This document shows, in pieces, positions 1 through 8,810 of a DNA stretch of 64,000 nt (position 1 is its first letter; every line of letters begins with the position of its first letter). The notes beneath the pieces were generated by a model. The model did not search any database, was not told the origin of the DNA, and saw only the letters and a program-made list of their open reading frames with translations. This stretch comes from Planosporangium spinosum (GTDB lineage Bacteria > Actinomycetota > Actinomycetes > Mycobacteriales > Micromonosporaceae): NCBI RefSeq assembly GCF_049999945.1, contig NZ_JBLYUB010000034.1, positions 5,743-69,742 on the forward strand. The letters are read 5' to 3'. The position numbers were made by a program, and so were the translations under genes.

Positions 1-2
1 CC

Positions 3-713
3 GCGGAGCGGCTGGCAGTCTCCCAGGCCACCATTCGGCGCGACTTCGACCAGCTCGCGCAGCAGCAGATGATCACGCGTACCCGGGGCGGGGCGGTCGC
101 GAACGGCGTCTCGTACGATCTGCCGCTGCGCTACAAGACGGCCAAGCACTCGGCCGAGAAGCAGCGCATCGGCGCGGCGGCGGCCGCCCTCGTCGAACCC
201 GGCATGGTGGTCGGCCTCAACGGCGGTACGACCATGACCGAGGTGGCCCGGGCCCTGGCCGTCCGCCCGGAGCTGGCCGGCAACGTCGACGAGGCCCAGT
301 TCACCGTCGTCACCAACGCCCTGAACATCGCCAACGAGCTGCTCGTGCGCTCCCGCATGAAGATCGTGGTGGCCGGTGGGGTGGTACGCCCCCAGTCGTT
401 CGAGCTGGTCGGCCCGCTCGGCGCCAACCTGCTGCGCGAGGTCACCCTCGATGTGGCCCTGCTCGGGGTGGACGCGCTCGACGTGACGCTCGGGGCCGCG
501 GCGCACCACGAGGGTGAGGCCGCGATGAACAGCCTGATGGTCGGCCAGGCCCGCCGCGTCGTGATCATCGCCGACAGCTCCAAGCTCGGCGGGCACGCCT
601 TCGCGCGGATCTGCCCGATCGAACGGGTCGACACCCTCGTCACCGACTCGGGTGCGAGCCCCGAGATCATCGCCGGCTTCGAGCAGGCCGGCGTCCGCGT
701 CGTGGCCGCCTAG
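3..713 (+). CDS. DeoR-family transcriptional regulator, 5' end outside window
   Basis: The reading frame is open from the window edge, so the N-terminus is missing. The first visible residues (SQATIRRDFDQL) are the recognition helix of a DeoR-type helix-turn-helix, and the motif TRTRGGAV follows as usual for the linker. The rest is the DeoR C-terminal sensor domain, which in this family binds a phosphorylated sugar or related effector; the GLNGGTT segment and the later IIADSSKLG segment are typical. Proteins of this type repress sugar-catabolism genes near them, but the likely target lies upstream of this window. The frame ends at a TAG. A short direct duplication (GCGTCGTGGCCGCCTAG) spans the stop codon. 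The family call is firm; the effector is unknown. Confidence 0.85.
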   Translation, partial: AERLAVSQATIRRDFDQLAQQQMITRTRGGAVANGVSYDLPLRYKTAKHSAEKQRIGAAAAALVEPGMVVGLNGGTTMTEVARALAVRPELAGNVDEAQFTVVTNALNIANELLVRSRMKIVVAGGVVRPQSFELVGPLGANLLREVTLDVALLGVDALDVTLGAAAHHEGEAAMNSLMVGQARRVVIIADSSKLGGHAFARICPIERVDTLVTDSGASPEIIAGFEQAGVRVVAA

Positions 714-807
714 CGTCGTGGCCGCCTAGCGTTGCCGGTGGCGGGCGACGCACGCGCGGATACGCTGGACGGGCGACGACGGTCGTACCGAGAGCCGGGA
801 GGCGGCG

Positions 808-1194
808 ATGGAGCGCGCGGACATCACCGGGCCGGCGGACGCGGGTCCCGACCTGGCCGACGGGGCGGCGGACGCCGCCGATGAGTCGGCCGACCCGGCT
901 CCCGACTCGGTCGACGAACCGCGTCTCGCCGGCGGCGTCGACGAGGCGTCGTCCACACCGGACGCCGACGCGTTGGCCGAGCGCGACCGTGCCCTGCTGG
1001 ATTTCGAGAAGCGGTGGTGGCGCCAGCCCGGCGCGAAGGAACAGGCCATCCGCGACCAGTTCGACCTGCCCCCGACCCGCTACTACCAACTGCTCAACGG
1101 GCTGCTCGACCGGCCCGCGGCACTGGCCTACGACCCGGTACTGGTCAACCGGCTGCGCCGGCTGCGTACCGGCCGGGGGCCGACCCGGCGCTGA
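808..1194 (+). CDS. DUF3263 domain protein
   Basis: This 128-residue protein has an acidic, Ala/Asp-rich N-terminal half of about 55 residues that looks disordered, followed by a compact C-terminal domain. That domain carries the hallmarks of actinobacterial DUF3263: LLDFEKRWWRQPGAKEQAIR, then LPPTRYYQLLN and a closing DPVLVNRLRRLR. The family is small, helical and resembles a winged helix; its role is not established. The ATG at 808 follows a GGAGG-like site. It stands alone between a DeoR regulator and a convergent AAA ATPase gene. No function is inferred beyond possible DNA binding. Confidence 0.8.
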   Translation: MERADITGPADAGPDLADGAADAADESADPAPDSVDEPRLAGGVDEASSTPDADALAERDRALLDFEKRWWRQPGAKEQAIRDQFDLPPTRYYQLLNGLLDRPAALAYDPVLVNRLRRLRTGRGPTRR

Positions 1195-1245
1195 CCCACC
1201 GGCCGGCGACAGGGTGCGGCCCTCCGCCGGCGGCGCGCGGCCGGT

Positions 1246-3438
1246 TCAGCGGGCGGCCTGCTGTTCGGCGTACGCCGCGAGCCACGCCACCTGGCCCGGG
1301 TCCAGTGACGGCCGGACCCGTTTGCGGGCCCGGGCGACGTGCTCGGCGGTGACGGTCGACGCCTCGAGCGACTCCCGCATCGCGGCGAGGGCGGACTCTC
1401 GTACCAGCGCCGCGCAGTCGGCCGCGGAGAAGCCGTCCAGGTCGGCGGCGAGCCTGGTCAGGTCGACGTCGGCGGCCAGCGGGACGTTCCGGGCAGCCGC
1501 CCGCAGGATGTCGGCGCGGGCCGCGGCGTCCGGCGGCGGTACGTAGACCAGCCGCTCCAGCCGTCCCGGCCGCAGCAGCGCGGGGTCGATCAGGTCCGGG
1601 CGGTTGGTGGCGCCGATGACGACCACGTTGCGCAGCGCCTCGACCCCGTCCAGTTCGGTGAGGAGCGCGGCGACGACGCGGTCGGTGGTCCCGCCGTCGG
1701 TGGCCTGGCCGCGGACCGGGGCGAGCGCGTCCACCTCGTCGAGAAACACCAGCGTCGGCGCGGCCTCCCGGGCCCGGCGGAACAGCTCCCGTACCGCCCG
1801 CTCGCTCTCACCGACCCACTTGGACAGCAGCTCGGCTCCCTTGACCGACAGGACATTGGCCTTGCCGGTACCCGCGATCGCCTTGACCAGGAACGTCTTG
1901 CCGCAGCCGGGCGGACCGTAGAGCAGGACGCCGCGCGGTGGCTGCACGCCCAGCCGGGCGAAGGCGTCCGGGTAGGACAGCGGCCACAGGACGGACTCGG
2001 TGAGGACCTCTTTGACCTCGACCATGTCGCCGACGTCGTCGAGGGTGAGCTCGGCCAGTTCGAGGGAGCTCTCCGCCATCGAGGTCGGCCGGACGACCTC
2101 CAGGGCTCCGTCGAAGTCGGCCATGGTCACCCGGGGTGACGCCGTACCGGACTTGTGGCGCAGCGCGGCGCGCACCCCCGCCTCGCGGATCAGCGCCGAC
2201 AGGTCGGCGGCGACGAAGCCGGGGGTACGCCCGGCGATGTCGTCGAGCCGCACGTCGTCGGCGAGCGGCATGCCCCGGGTGAGGACGGTGAGCTGCTCGC
2301 GGCGCATGGCGGCGTCCGGCAGCGGTACCCCGATCTCGTGTTCGAGCAGCCCCGGCGAGCGCAGGCCCGGGTCGACCGCCTCGGGGCGGCTGGTGGTGCA
2401 GACGACGGCGGTGCCGCGGTCGAGGAGGTCGCGGAGCACCCGGCGGAAGATGGTCGGCAGCGGGCCGGGGTTGTCGCGGGGCGCGAGCGCCTCCACGTCG
2501 GCGACCACCAGTACCCCCGGGTTGCCGACCTCGGCGGCGGCCGACCGCAGGTGGGCGTCGGCGGACGCGTTGGTCAACGCCGCGATCTCGGGTGCCCACA
2601 GGACGGTGACGTCCGCGCCAAGGTCCGCGGCGACCGCCTTCACCAGGGCTGACTTGCCGGACCCGGCGGGTCCGGTGATCAGCACGCCGAGCGAGACGGT
2701 CGTACCGAGCTTCGCGAGCACCTCGCGGTGGTGGAAGCCGAGGTCGAGCAGCTCGGTCAGGTCGTGCGCCTGGCTGCGCAGGCCGGGAAGGTCGTCGAGG
2801 GTCGCCTCGGTACGGTCCTCGGCCGGCGCCGCCGTGACCGTGCCCGGCTCGTGGGTGGCCTGGCCGTCGCGCCACGCGACGACGGTGTCCATCGTGACCA
2901 GTGCGGCGCTGTCCGGTTCGGCGGCGGTGACGGTAACCAGGGTGCTGGTGAACCCGTACCCGATGGTGTTGGACAGGCTGCGCCGCGCGGCTTCGAGAAG
3001 TCCCCGGACGTTGTTCGCGGGCGCGACGTCCTGGGGTAGGAGGGAGACGTTGTCGCCGACGGTGACGACCTTGCCCAGCAGCGCCAGCCGCAGCATCTCG
3101 GGGCTGACGACCGCCTGGATCTGGGCGGGGCCGGCCAGGGCGACCGTGCGTGCGGCCCGCGCGGGCGCCGGAGCGACGGTGACCTGGCCGCCGTCGCGGG
3201 TGCCGAGGTTGCCGAGGGTGAGGTCGTCGGCGTAGAGCAGGGCGCGGCTGGCCGGGGTCTCGGCGAGGGCGGCGATGCCGGCGGTGGTCCGCCGTCCGGT
3301 GAGCGTGACCGGGTCGCCGGGGCGCAGGCCGAGCGCGGTGAACACCTCGGAGTGCAGGCGTACGACGCCGCGCCGGGCGTCGAGCGCGGCGGGGCGCAGG
3401 CTCGCGGTCAGGGTGAGGGATCGGGGCGGCTCGGTCAC
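1246..3438 (-). CDS. CDC48/p97-like AAA ATPase with two ATPase domains
   Basis: The 730-residue protein has a CDC48-N-like double-psi barrel region (about 1-190) and two AAA modules. The first has Walker A GPAGSGKSALVK, but its Walker B region reads VLVVADVEALAP, with Val-Glu where Asp-Glu is expected. The second is canonical, with GPPGCGKTFLVK, LVFLDEVDALAP, and the sensor and arginine-finger segment GATNRPDLIDPALLRPGRLE. The family remodels or unfolds proteins as hexamers in the cytoplasm; substrates in actinobacteria are mostly unknown. I chose the GTG at 3438 (VTEPPRSLTLTASLRP) because mycobacterial relatives start at this point; a GTG two codons upstream (3444) is also possible. The longer open frame to 3651 has no ribosome site and a poor sequence match. 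Confidence 0.85.
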   Translation of the reverse strand: MTEPPRSLTLTASLRPAALDARRGVVRLHSEVFTALGLRPGDPVTLTGRRTTAGIAALAETPASRALLYADDLTLGNLGTRDGGQVTVAPAPARAARTVALAGPAQIQAVVSPEMLRLALLGKVVTVGDNVSLLPQDVAPANNVRGLLEAARRSLSNTIGYGFTSTLVTVTAAEPDSAALVTMDTVVAWRDGQATHEPGTVTAAPAEDRTEATLDDLPGLRSQAHDLTELLDLGFHHREVLAKLGTTVSLGVLITGPAGSGKSALVKAVAADLGADVTVLWAPEIAALTNASADAHLRSAAAEVGNPGVLVVADVEALAPRDNPGPLPTIFRRVLRDLLDRGTAVVCTTSRPEAVDPGLRSPGLLEHEIGVPLPDAAMRREQLTVLTRGMPLADDVRLDDIAGRTPGFVAADLSALIREAGVRAALRHKSGTASPRVTMADFDGALEVVRPTSMAESSLELAELTLDDVGDMVEVKEVLTESVLWPLSYPDAFARLGVQPPRGVLLYGPPGCGKTFLVKAIAGTGKANVLSVKGAELLSKWVGESERAVRELFRRAREAAPTLVFLDEVDALAPVRGQATDGGTTDRVVAALLTELDGVEALRNVVVIGATNRPDLIDPALLRPGRLERLVYVPPPDAAARADILRAAARNVPLAADVDLTRLAADLDGFSAADCAALVRESALAAMRESLEASTVTAEHVARARKRVRPSLDPGQVAWLAAYAEQQAAR

Positions 3439-4160
3439 GATCACGAGCCTATCGTCGTGCGCTCGGCCATCGTCGTCGCCGCACGCGGTGGCACCATTCC
3501 CGCGGACCGCCGGGCGGCCACCGGATCGGGCGCGAAGGGACGTCGACAATGCCCCGGCAATGGCGCGACCGGATAAACGATCTATGGTCGAACCGGGTCC
3601 GGCGGCGCCGGAAGTCAAATGGCCACGGTACGCGCGCCGGTGCGTTTTCACGCCGAGTCCGCCGGCGGAGAGAAACGCGATGTCCGGTGTCCCCGGAAAG
3701 CCTCCGTACCGTCCCGAGAAATGGGACGAAGGATCGATTCCACGCTCGGCACTCTGGATAACGAGTGTGCGACCGGTTCGTTACGGGTCGTTCGTTGTCG
3801 CTGCTGAGCGTGCCTGCCGGTGCGTGGGTGGACGAACCGGCCGGCCGGCTGTCGGCCCCGGATCGGCCGCGGGTCACGGGCGGCGCGATATTCCGAGAGC
3901 GTTACTCGGGAGTAAGGTAAGGAAGGTGATCTGGGACGGCGGTCACATGAGTCGGTGGCCACATTCCGCTACCGATTCAAGGCTTTCTCTGCGTCCCCAC
4001 CTGGCGGTTAGTCTGATGAGCGGGGGGCGGTGACTGAAAGTATGGGTGCCCGTTACCGGAGGGTTCGTGTCGGTATCCAAACGGGTCTAGATCGGATTTT
4101 GGTATATCTGTGACGCCCGATCGCTCCATAAAGTGCGGACAGCACGAAAGGAGCCCCTCC
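3439..4160. other. Long intergenic region
   Basis: About 720 bp lie between the divergent AAA ATPase and small membrane-protein genes. Several short frames cross it, but none has a convincing ribosome site or a recognisable product. It has a lower GC content than its flanks. I see one short palindrome (3902-3915) and a possible -10 element (TATATC near 4103) ahead of the downstream gene, and nothing else that I can name. Confidence 0.5.
3902..3915. promoter_or_regulatory. Operator-like palindrome TTACTC-GG-GAGTAA
   Basis: Two perfect 6-bp inverted arms with a two-base centre lie in the long intergenic region, about 245 bp before the next start codon. TetR-family regulators often bind palindromes of this kind. 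No regulator gene is adjacent, so the assignment is weak. Confidence 0.3.
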
Positions 4161-4523
4161 ATGTCCGTGGTCTTCAGTCAGAACTCAGCGCTCGTGTGGT
4201 TGCCCATCACCGCGTTCCTGATCGCCTGTGTCGCCAACGGCGTCGCCTACCTCATCGGGTACGCGCACGGCACCAAGAACAGCAAGATCGACGCGATCAT
4301 CAACGCGCAGCGGGCGGAGCGCGAGCAGGCCCGCGGCCGGCGCCGGCGCGGCCGCGACGGGGCCCCGGCGGTGGCGCGGACGACGTTCCAGCCGCTGCGC
4401 CCGGCCCAGGACCTCGGGGTCGCCGAGACCGCCGTACTGCAGCGGGTTCCGACCGTGTCGGTCAACGCCGACCCCCGCGAGCTGGTGCACGCGGGTGATC
4501 CCCGCGCCACGCTCAGCGAGTAG
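4161..4523 (+). CDS. Small single-pass membrane protein, hypothetical
   Basis: This 120-residue protein has one clear transmembrane helix near the N-terminus (about 9-31, VWLPITAFLIACVANGVAYL). A charged cytoplasmic segment rich in Arg (about 42-68) follows, then a tail without recognisable motifs. The ATG at 4161 is chosen because a good ribosome site (GAAAGGAG, 4145-4152) sits at the right distance; the ATG-like frame from 4110 has none. It is a monocistronic gene after a long leader and before a strong hairpin. I do not recognise the family and assign no function. Confidence 0.7.
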   Translation: MSVVFSQNSALVWLPITAFLIACVANGVAYLIGYAHGTKNSKIDAIINAQRAEREQARGRRRRGRDGAPAVARTTFQPLRPAQDLGVAETAVLQRVPTVSVNADPRELVHAGDPRATLSE

Positions 4524-4651
4524 CGCCGGGGGCGGCAACACCCGCTCCGGCCGGTAGCAGACACCCCGCACCGGCCGGCCACCGGGAGCGCCGCCCGACG
4601 CGCGGCAGGCCGGCGATCGCATCCCGGCATGACCACATCAGACAGGGCTCA

Positions 4652-4700
4652 CGGCCGTACCCTCGTTCCCCGCCGGTCGCGGAGAACGAGGGTACGGCCG
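4652..4700. terminator. Strong hairpin, likely terminator
   Basis: Two perfect 17-bp inverted arms (4652-4668 and 4684-4700) flank a 15-nt loop, and a short T run follows on the + strand. It lies about 130 bp after the small membrane-protein gene and before the next gene, so it probably ends transcription of the former. Confidence 0.75.
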
Positions 4701-4871
4701 TTTCCGGTGCCGGACACACCACCGTCCGCCCGCCGGTGCCGGGCGCGTCGCCGGCGCGTCACCGGTCCGTCCGCGGCGCCGGCGACGCGCCCGGCCGAGG
4801 TCCGCCACCCACCCGGGCGTGGCGGCGCCCATCTTCAGGTTGATCACAGGTGCACGTCGTACCGTTGCGCC

Positions 4872-7787
4872 ATGCCGTCCTCGTCTCCCGGCCGACCGCG
4901 CCGTGGCCTGCTCCGGGTACGCCTGCCCCGGGTACGCCTGACCCGGGTACGCCTGACCCGGCGCCGCGCGGTCGCGACCGCCGCCGTCGTCGTCGGTCTC
5001 GTCGGTCTCGTCGGTTGGTCCGCGCGCCCCACCACGGCCAGCTACCGCACCGAGGACCGGATGATCACGGTGCGGACCGGTCCGGCCGGCGACCAGGAGG
5101 TCACCCTCGACACCCGGCTGTACCTGCCCCGCGGCGCGAGCGCCGACCATCCGGTACCGGCGGTGCTGCTCGCGCACGGCTTCGGCGGGACGAAGCTCGA
5201 CACCGCGGCCGACGCCGAGGATCTCGCCGGCCACGGGTACGCCGTCCTCACCTGGACCGCGCAGGGGTTCGGCCGCTCGACCGGTGAGATCCACCTCGAC
5301 AGCCCGGACTGGGAGGTCAAGGACGCCAAGGGCCTGGTCGACTGGCTCGCCGGGCGGGCCGAGATCCGCACGGACGGCGCGGGTGACCCCCGGGTCGCGG
5401 CGGTCGGCGGATCGTACGGTGGCGGCCTGGCCCTGCTGCTCGCCGCCCAGGACCGGCGGATCGACGCGATCGTACCGATGATCACGTGGAACGACCTCGC
5501 GCGCTCCTTCCTGCCGGACGCCGCCGGCGGTGGCCCCGACAACGGCGTGTTCAAGAAGCAGTGGGCCGGCATGTTCTTCGGCTCCGGCGGGTCCGCCGGC
5601 GCTGGCCTCGGCGGCCTCGCCGGAGCGAGCGGGGCGGAGAGTGCGGCCAGCCCGGCAGCGAGCGGCGCCGGCCCGGGCCGCGGCCCGATCGACCAGGGCG
5701 GCTCCCGGGCCGGGGCGGCCGACCCGAGTAGCCAGCTCGCCACCCGGGCACAGTGCGGTCGCTTCGCTCTCGACGTCTGCCAGGCGTACCTGTCGATGGC
5801 CACGAACGGCCGCCCCGACCCCCGGGCGCTCGAGTTGCTGCGCCGCTCCAGCCCGGCCACGTACCTCGACCGGATCACCGCGCCGACGCTGCTCGTCCAG
5901 GGCGAGGCCGACTCGCTGTTCCCGCTGTCGGAGGCGGACGCCAACGCCCGGGGTATCGCGGCCAACGGCACACCGGTACGGGTCGCCTGGTTCACCGGTG
6001 GCCATGACGGCGGCCAGGGACCGCGGTCCGACTCCGACCGGATCAGGTTCCTCACCGCGCAGTGGCTCGACCACTACCTCGCCGGTACCGGCCCGAAGCC
6101 CTCGAACAGCTTCACGTACTCGCGTATCTCCGGTATCGACGCCAGCGGTGAGGGGCTCGTCGCGGCCGGCTTCACCGTCACCGACTACCCGGGTACGACC
6201 GGCACGAAGCAGGAGCGCGTCGACGTCGACGGCCCGCCGCAGCCCGCCGCCAACCCGCCGAACGGCAACCCCGCGGCACTGTCGTCGCTGGCCGGTCTCG
6301 GCGGTGCCCTCGGCAGCGCCGCCGGCGTGACCATGGAGATACCGGGCCAGCACGCCGACTTCTCCTCGGCACCGCTGGCGAAGCCGGTCGACGTGACCGG
6401 CGCGCCGACCGTGCGGATCCGGGCAGCCTCGCCGACCGGCGAGGCGGTGCTGTTCGTCAAGCTCTACGACGTCGACCCGGCCGGTCGGGCCACCCTGCCG
6501 GCCGGCCTGGTCGCCCCGGTCCGGCTCACCGGCCTGCCGCCGACCATCGCGCAGGCGACCCCCACCACGGTCACGCTGCCGGCGATCGTCCACCGGATCG
6601 AGCAGGGCCACCGGATCAGGATCACCGTCTCGACCTCGGACCAGGCGTACACCACCCCGGCGCCGCCGACGGTCTACACGGTCGCGGTGAACGGCCCGGT
6701 CGTGCTGCCGACCGCCACCGGTACGCCGATCCAGACGCCGTCGGTGATCTGGCGGTACGTGCTCGCCGGTCTCGTCGCGGTGATCGCGGTCGGGATCGTC
6801 ACGCTGATCGCGCTCGGCCGTCGCCGGCAGGGTCGCCGGGGACGGATCGAGGCGGAGTACGCGCAGCGCCCGCTCGTCGTCCGCGGCCTGCGCAAGGAGT
6901 ACGCGGACGGCTTCGTCGCCGTCGGCCGGGTCGACTTCGCCGTCGAGCGCAACACGGTGGTCGGCCTGCTCGGGCCCAACGGCGCGGGCAAGACCACGAC
7001 GCTGCGGGTCCTCATGGGGTTGACCTACCCGACGGCGGGGGAGGTCTTCGTCTTCGGCCACCAGCTCACGCCCGGCGCACCGGTGCTCAGTCGGGTCGGC
7101 GCGCTGGTGGAGGGGCCCGGCTTCCTGCCGCACCTGTCCGGGTACGCCAACCTCCTGCTGTACTGGAAGGCCACCGGCCGGCCGGTCGCCGACGCCCGCT
7201 TCGACGAGGCCCTCGACATCGCCGGTCTGGGCGACGCGGTCATGCGCAAGGTGAAGACGTACAGCCACGGCATGAAGCAGCGGCTGGCGATCGCCCAGGC
7301 CATGCTCGGCCTGCCCGAACTGCTGGTGCTCGACGAGCCGACCGACGGGCTCGACCCGCCCCAGATCGCGGAGATGCGCAAGGTGCTGCGCCGGTACGCC
7401 ACCGACGGCCGGGCGGTACTGGTCTCCAGCCACCTGCTCGCCGAGGTCGAGCAGACCTGTACCGACGTGGTGGTCATGCACAAGGGCCAGATCGTCGCCT
7501 CCGGCCCGGTGGGCGACATCGTGGGCGACTCGCCCAGCGTGCAGCTGGACGTGTCGGACGTCGACGAGGCCGAGACCGTGCTCGACCGGCTCGGCGTCGC
7601 CCGGTCGGTGGCCTGGTCCGGCGGGAACGGCCTGGTCGTCGACCTCGACGGCACGCCACGTGCCGAGGTGGTGGCGGCACTGGTGAAAGCCGGGATCGGG
7701 GTGGACCGGGTGGTGCCTCGGCGGCGCCTGGAGGACGCCTTCCTGGCCCTGGTCGGCGGCGACACGAAAGCGAGCGGGGAGCGGTGA
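4872..7787 (+). CDS. Alpha/beta hydrolase (CocE-like) fused to ABC transporter ATPase
   Basis: This 971-residue fusion has an N-terminal membrane anchor (about 34-55). A secreted alpha/beta-hydrolase domain follows, with AHGFGGTK, the nucleophile elbow GGSYGGG and a GGHDGG active-site segment. A beta-rich X-Pro dipeptidyl-peptidase C-terminal-like domain follows, then a second helix (about 622-645). The C-terminal third is a complete ABC ATPase: Walker A GPNGAGKTT, signature YSHGMKQR, Walker B LLVLDEPTDGLD and switch His in SSHLL. The topology would put the hydrolase outside and the ATPase inside. The next gene, overlapping by 4 nt, is the permease. The substrate is unknown; cleavage and export of a peptide or acyl compound is an inference. 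The ATG at 4872 is chosen because it gives a proper Arg-rich signal-anchor start. Confidence 0.85.
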   Translation: MPSSSPGRPRRGLLRVRLPRVRLTRVRLTRRRAVATAAVVVGLVGLVGWSARPTTASYRTEDRMITVRTGPAGDQEVTLDTRLYLPRGASADHPVPAVLLAHGFGGTKLDTAADAEDLAGHGYAVLTWTAQGFGRSTGEIHLDSPDWEVKDAKGLVDWLAGRAEIRTDGAGDPRVAAVGGSYGGGLALLLAAQDRRIDAIVPMITWNDLARSFLPDAAGGGPDNGVFKKQWAGMFFGSGGSAGAGLGGLAGASGAESAASPAASGAGPGRGPIDQGGSRAGAADPSSQLATRAQCGRFALDVCQAYLSMATNGRPDPRALELLRRSSPATYLDRITAPTLLVQGEADSLFPLSEADANARGIAANGTPVRVAWFTGGHDGGQGPRSDSDRIRFLTAQWLDHYLAGTGPKPSNSFTYSRISGIDASGEGLVAAGFTVTDYPGTTGTKQERVDVDGPPQPAANPPNGNPAALSSLAGLGGALGSAAGVTMEIPGQHADFSSAPLAKPVDVTGAPTVRIRAASPTGEAVLFVKLYDVDPAGRATLPAGLVAPVRLTGLPPTIAQATPTTVTLPAIVHRIEQGHRIRITVSTSDQAYTTPAPPTVYTVAVNGPVVLPTATGTPIQTPSVIWRYVLAGLVAVIAVGIVTLIALGRRRQGRRGRIEAEYAQRPLVVRGLRKEYADGFVAVGRVDFAVERNTVVGLLGPNGAGKTTTLRVLMGLTYPTAGEVFVFGHQLTPGAPVLSRVGALVEGPGFLPHLSGYANLLLYWKATGRPVADARFDEALDIAGLGDAVMRKVKTYSHGMKQRLAIAQAMLGLPELLVLDEPTDGLDPPQIAEMRKVLRRYATDGRAVLVSSHLLAEVEQTCTDVVVMHKGQIVASGPVGDIVGDSPSVQLDVSDVDEAETVLDRLGVARSVAWSGGNGLVVDLDGTPRAEVVAALVKAGIGVDRVVPRRRLEDAFLALVGGDTKASGER
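4915..4959 (+). repeat. Three 15-bp tandem repeats in the signal-anchor coding region
   Basis: Three adjacent copies of GGGTACGCCTGMCCC encode a repeated RVRLT/P pentapeptide in the basic N-region of the hydrolase-ATPase fusion. The second and third copies are identical and the first differs by one base. Copy number could vary between strains and change the positive charge before the membrane anchor. Confidence 0.85.
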
Positions 7788-8662
7788 CCACGACGACCAC
7801 GACCACGACAACGGCCGGCACCTACCGGCCGACCCGTACCTTCACCTTCGCCACCGAGTTCCGCCGGCAGGCCAGCCGCCGGCGGACCCAGCTCACGCTC
7901 GGGTTCATGGTGCTCCTGCCGCTGATCGTCCTGATCGCGTTCGAGCTGAACAGCGGCAACGACCGGGGCGGCGGCGGCCGGCGCGGCCAGTTCTCCAGCC
8001 TGGTCGACCTGGCGACGGCGGGCGGGGTGAACTTCGCGCTGTTCACCGTGTTCGTGTCGGCGTCGTTCCTGCTCGTCGTCGTGGTCGCGCTGTTCCACGG
8101 CGACACCGTCGCCAGCGAGGCCGGCTGGGGCAGCCTGCGCTACCTGCTGGCGATCCCGGTACCGCGCGGCCGGCTGCTCGGCGTGAAGCTCGCCGTGTCG
8201 ATGGCGTACTCGGCGCTGGCGATGGTGCTTCTGCTGGGCACCGCACTGGCCGCCGGCACGCTGCGGTACGGCTGGCACCCGTTGCGCAGCACGATCGCCG
8301 GTGACCTCGCCGCCGGCGACGCCCTGCTGCGGCTGCTGGGCATCATGGGGTACCTGGCCGTGGGCCTGCTGGTCGTCGCGGGGTGTGCGTTCCTGCTGTC
8401 GGTGACGACCGACGCGCCGCTGGGCGCGGTCGGCGGGGCGGTACTGCTGCAGATCCTGTCGAGCATCCTCGACCAGATCACGGCGCTCGGCGCGATCCGT
8501 AGCTTCCTGCCGACCCACTTCTCGCAGGCCTGGCTGGGCCTGCTGTCCACCCCGCTGCAGACCGACGACCTGGTACGCGGCTGCGTCTCGGCGCTGAGCT
8601 ACGGGGTGGTCTTCTTCGGCCTGGCCTGGTGGCGTTTCCTGCGCAAGGACGTGGTCAGCTAG
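7784..8662 (+). CDS. ABC transporter permease (ABC-2 type)
   Basis: This 292-residue integral membrane protein has about six hydrophobic helices in the order seen for ABC-2 type permeases with a large first loop. After a Thr-rich start (TTTTTTTTTAG), the first helix is at about 40-57, then helices around 85-108, 137-160, 180-205, 212-228 and 255-275. The GTG at 7784 overlaps the stop of the hydrolase-ATPase gene, so the two are translationally coupled and should form one transporter. It ends just before a 13-bp hairpin. The cargo cannot be told from sequence. Confidence 0.8.
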   Translation: MTTTTTTTTTAGTYRPTRTFTFATEFRRQASRRRTQLTLGFMVLLPLIVLIAFELNSGNDRGGGGRRGQFSSLVDLATAGGVNFALFTVFVSASFLLVVVVALFHGDTVASEAGWGSLRYLLAIPVPRGRLLGVKLAVSMAYSALAMVLLLGTALAAGTLRYGWHPLRSTIAGDLAAGDALLRLLGIMGYLAVGLLVVAGCAFLLSVTTDAPLGAVGGAVLLQILSSILDQITALGAIRSFLPTHFSQAWLGLLSTPLQTDDLVRGCVSALSYGVVFFGLAWWRFLRKDVVS

Positions 8663-8672
8663 TGCGCTGACC

Positions 8673-8705
8673 GCCGTCGGCCGGCACCGTCAGCCGGCCG
8701 ACGGC
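8673..8705. terminator. Hairpin terminator after the ABC operon
   Basis: Perfect 13-bp arms (8673-8685 and 8693-8705) enclose a 7-nt loop directly after the permease stop. There is no T tract, as is common for actinobacterial hairpins. A short tandem duplication of part of the right arm follows. Confidence 0.65.
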
Positions 8706-8735
8706 GTCAGGCGGCCGACGGCGTCAGGCGGCCAC

Positions 8736-8810
8736 GATCGTCGCAACATCCGGAAAGTTGTGGTCTCAGGGCACCCGGGATGCCACGACATCCGGGAAGT
8801 TGTGTCGATC
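8736..8810. repeat. Dispersed palindromic element, copy 1
   Basis: This 75-bp imperfect palindrome starts GATCGTCGCAAC and ends GTTGTGTCGATC. A related but diverged element lies at 59887-59963 (outer motif GATCGTCACAACTTCCGG and its inverse). It sits between two gene ends and reaches the stop codon of the glucosyl-3-phosphoglycerate synthase gene. It looks like a REP- or MITE-like intergenic repeat. Confidence 0.7.

Noticed and set aside
3449..3962. Several short frames in the long intergenic region
   Set aside because: No ribosome sites, no motifs and frames on both strands of similar length, typical of random open DNA in GC-rich sequence.
4638..7811. 1057-residue open frame antisense to the hydrolase-ATPase gene
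   Set aside because: It mirrors the coding strand of a real gene and is an Arg/Pro/Gly-rich shadow frame without any known domain; very high GC removes stop codons on the other strand.
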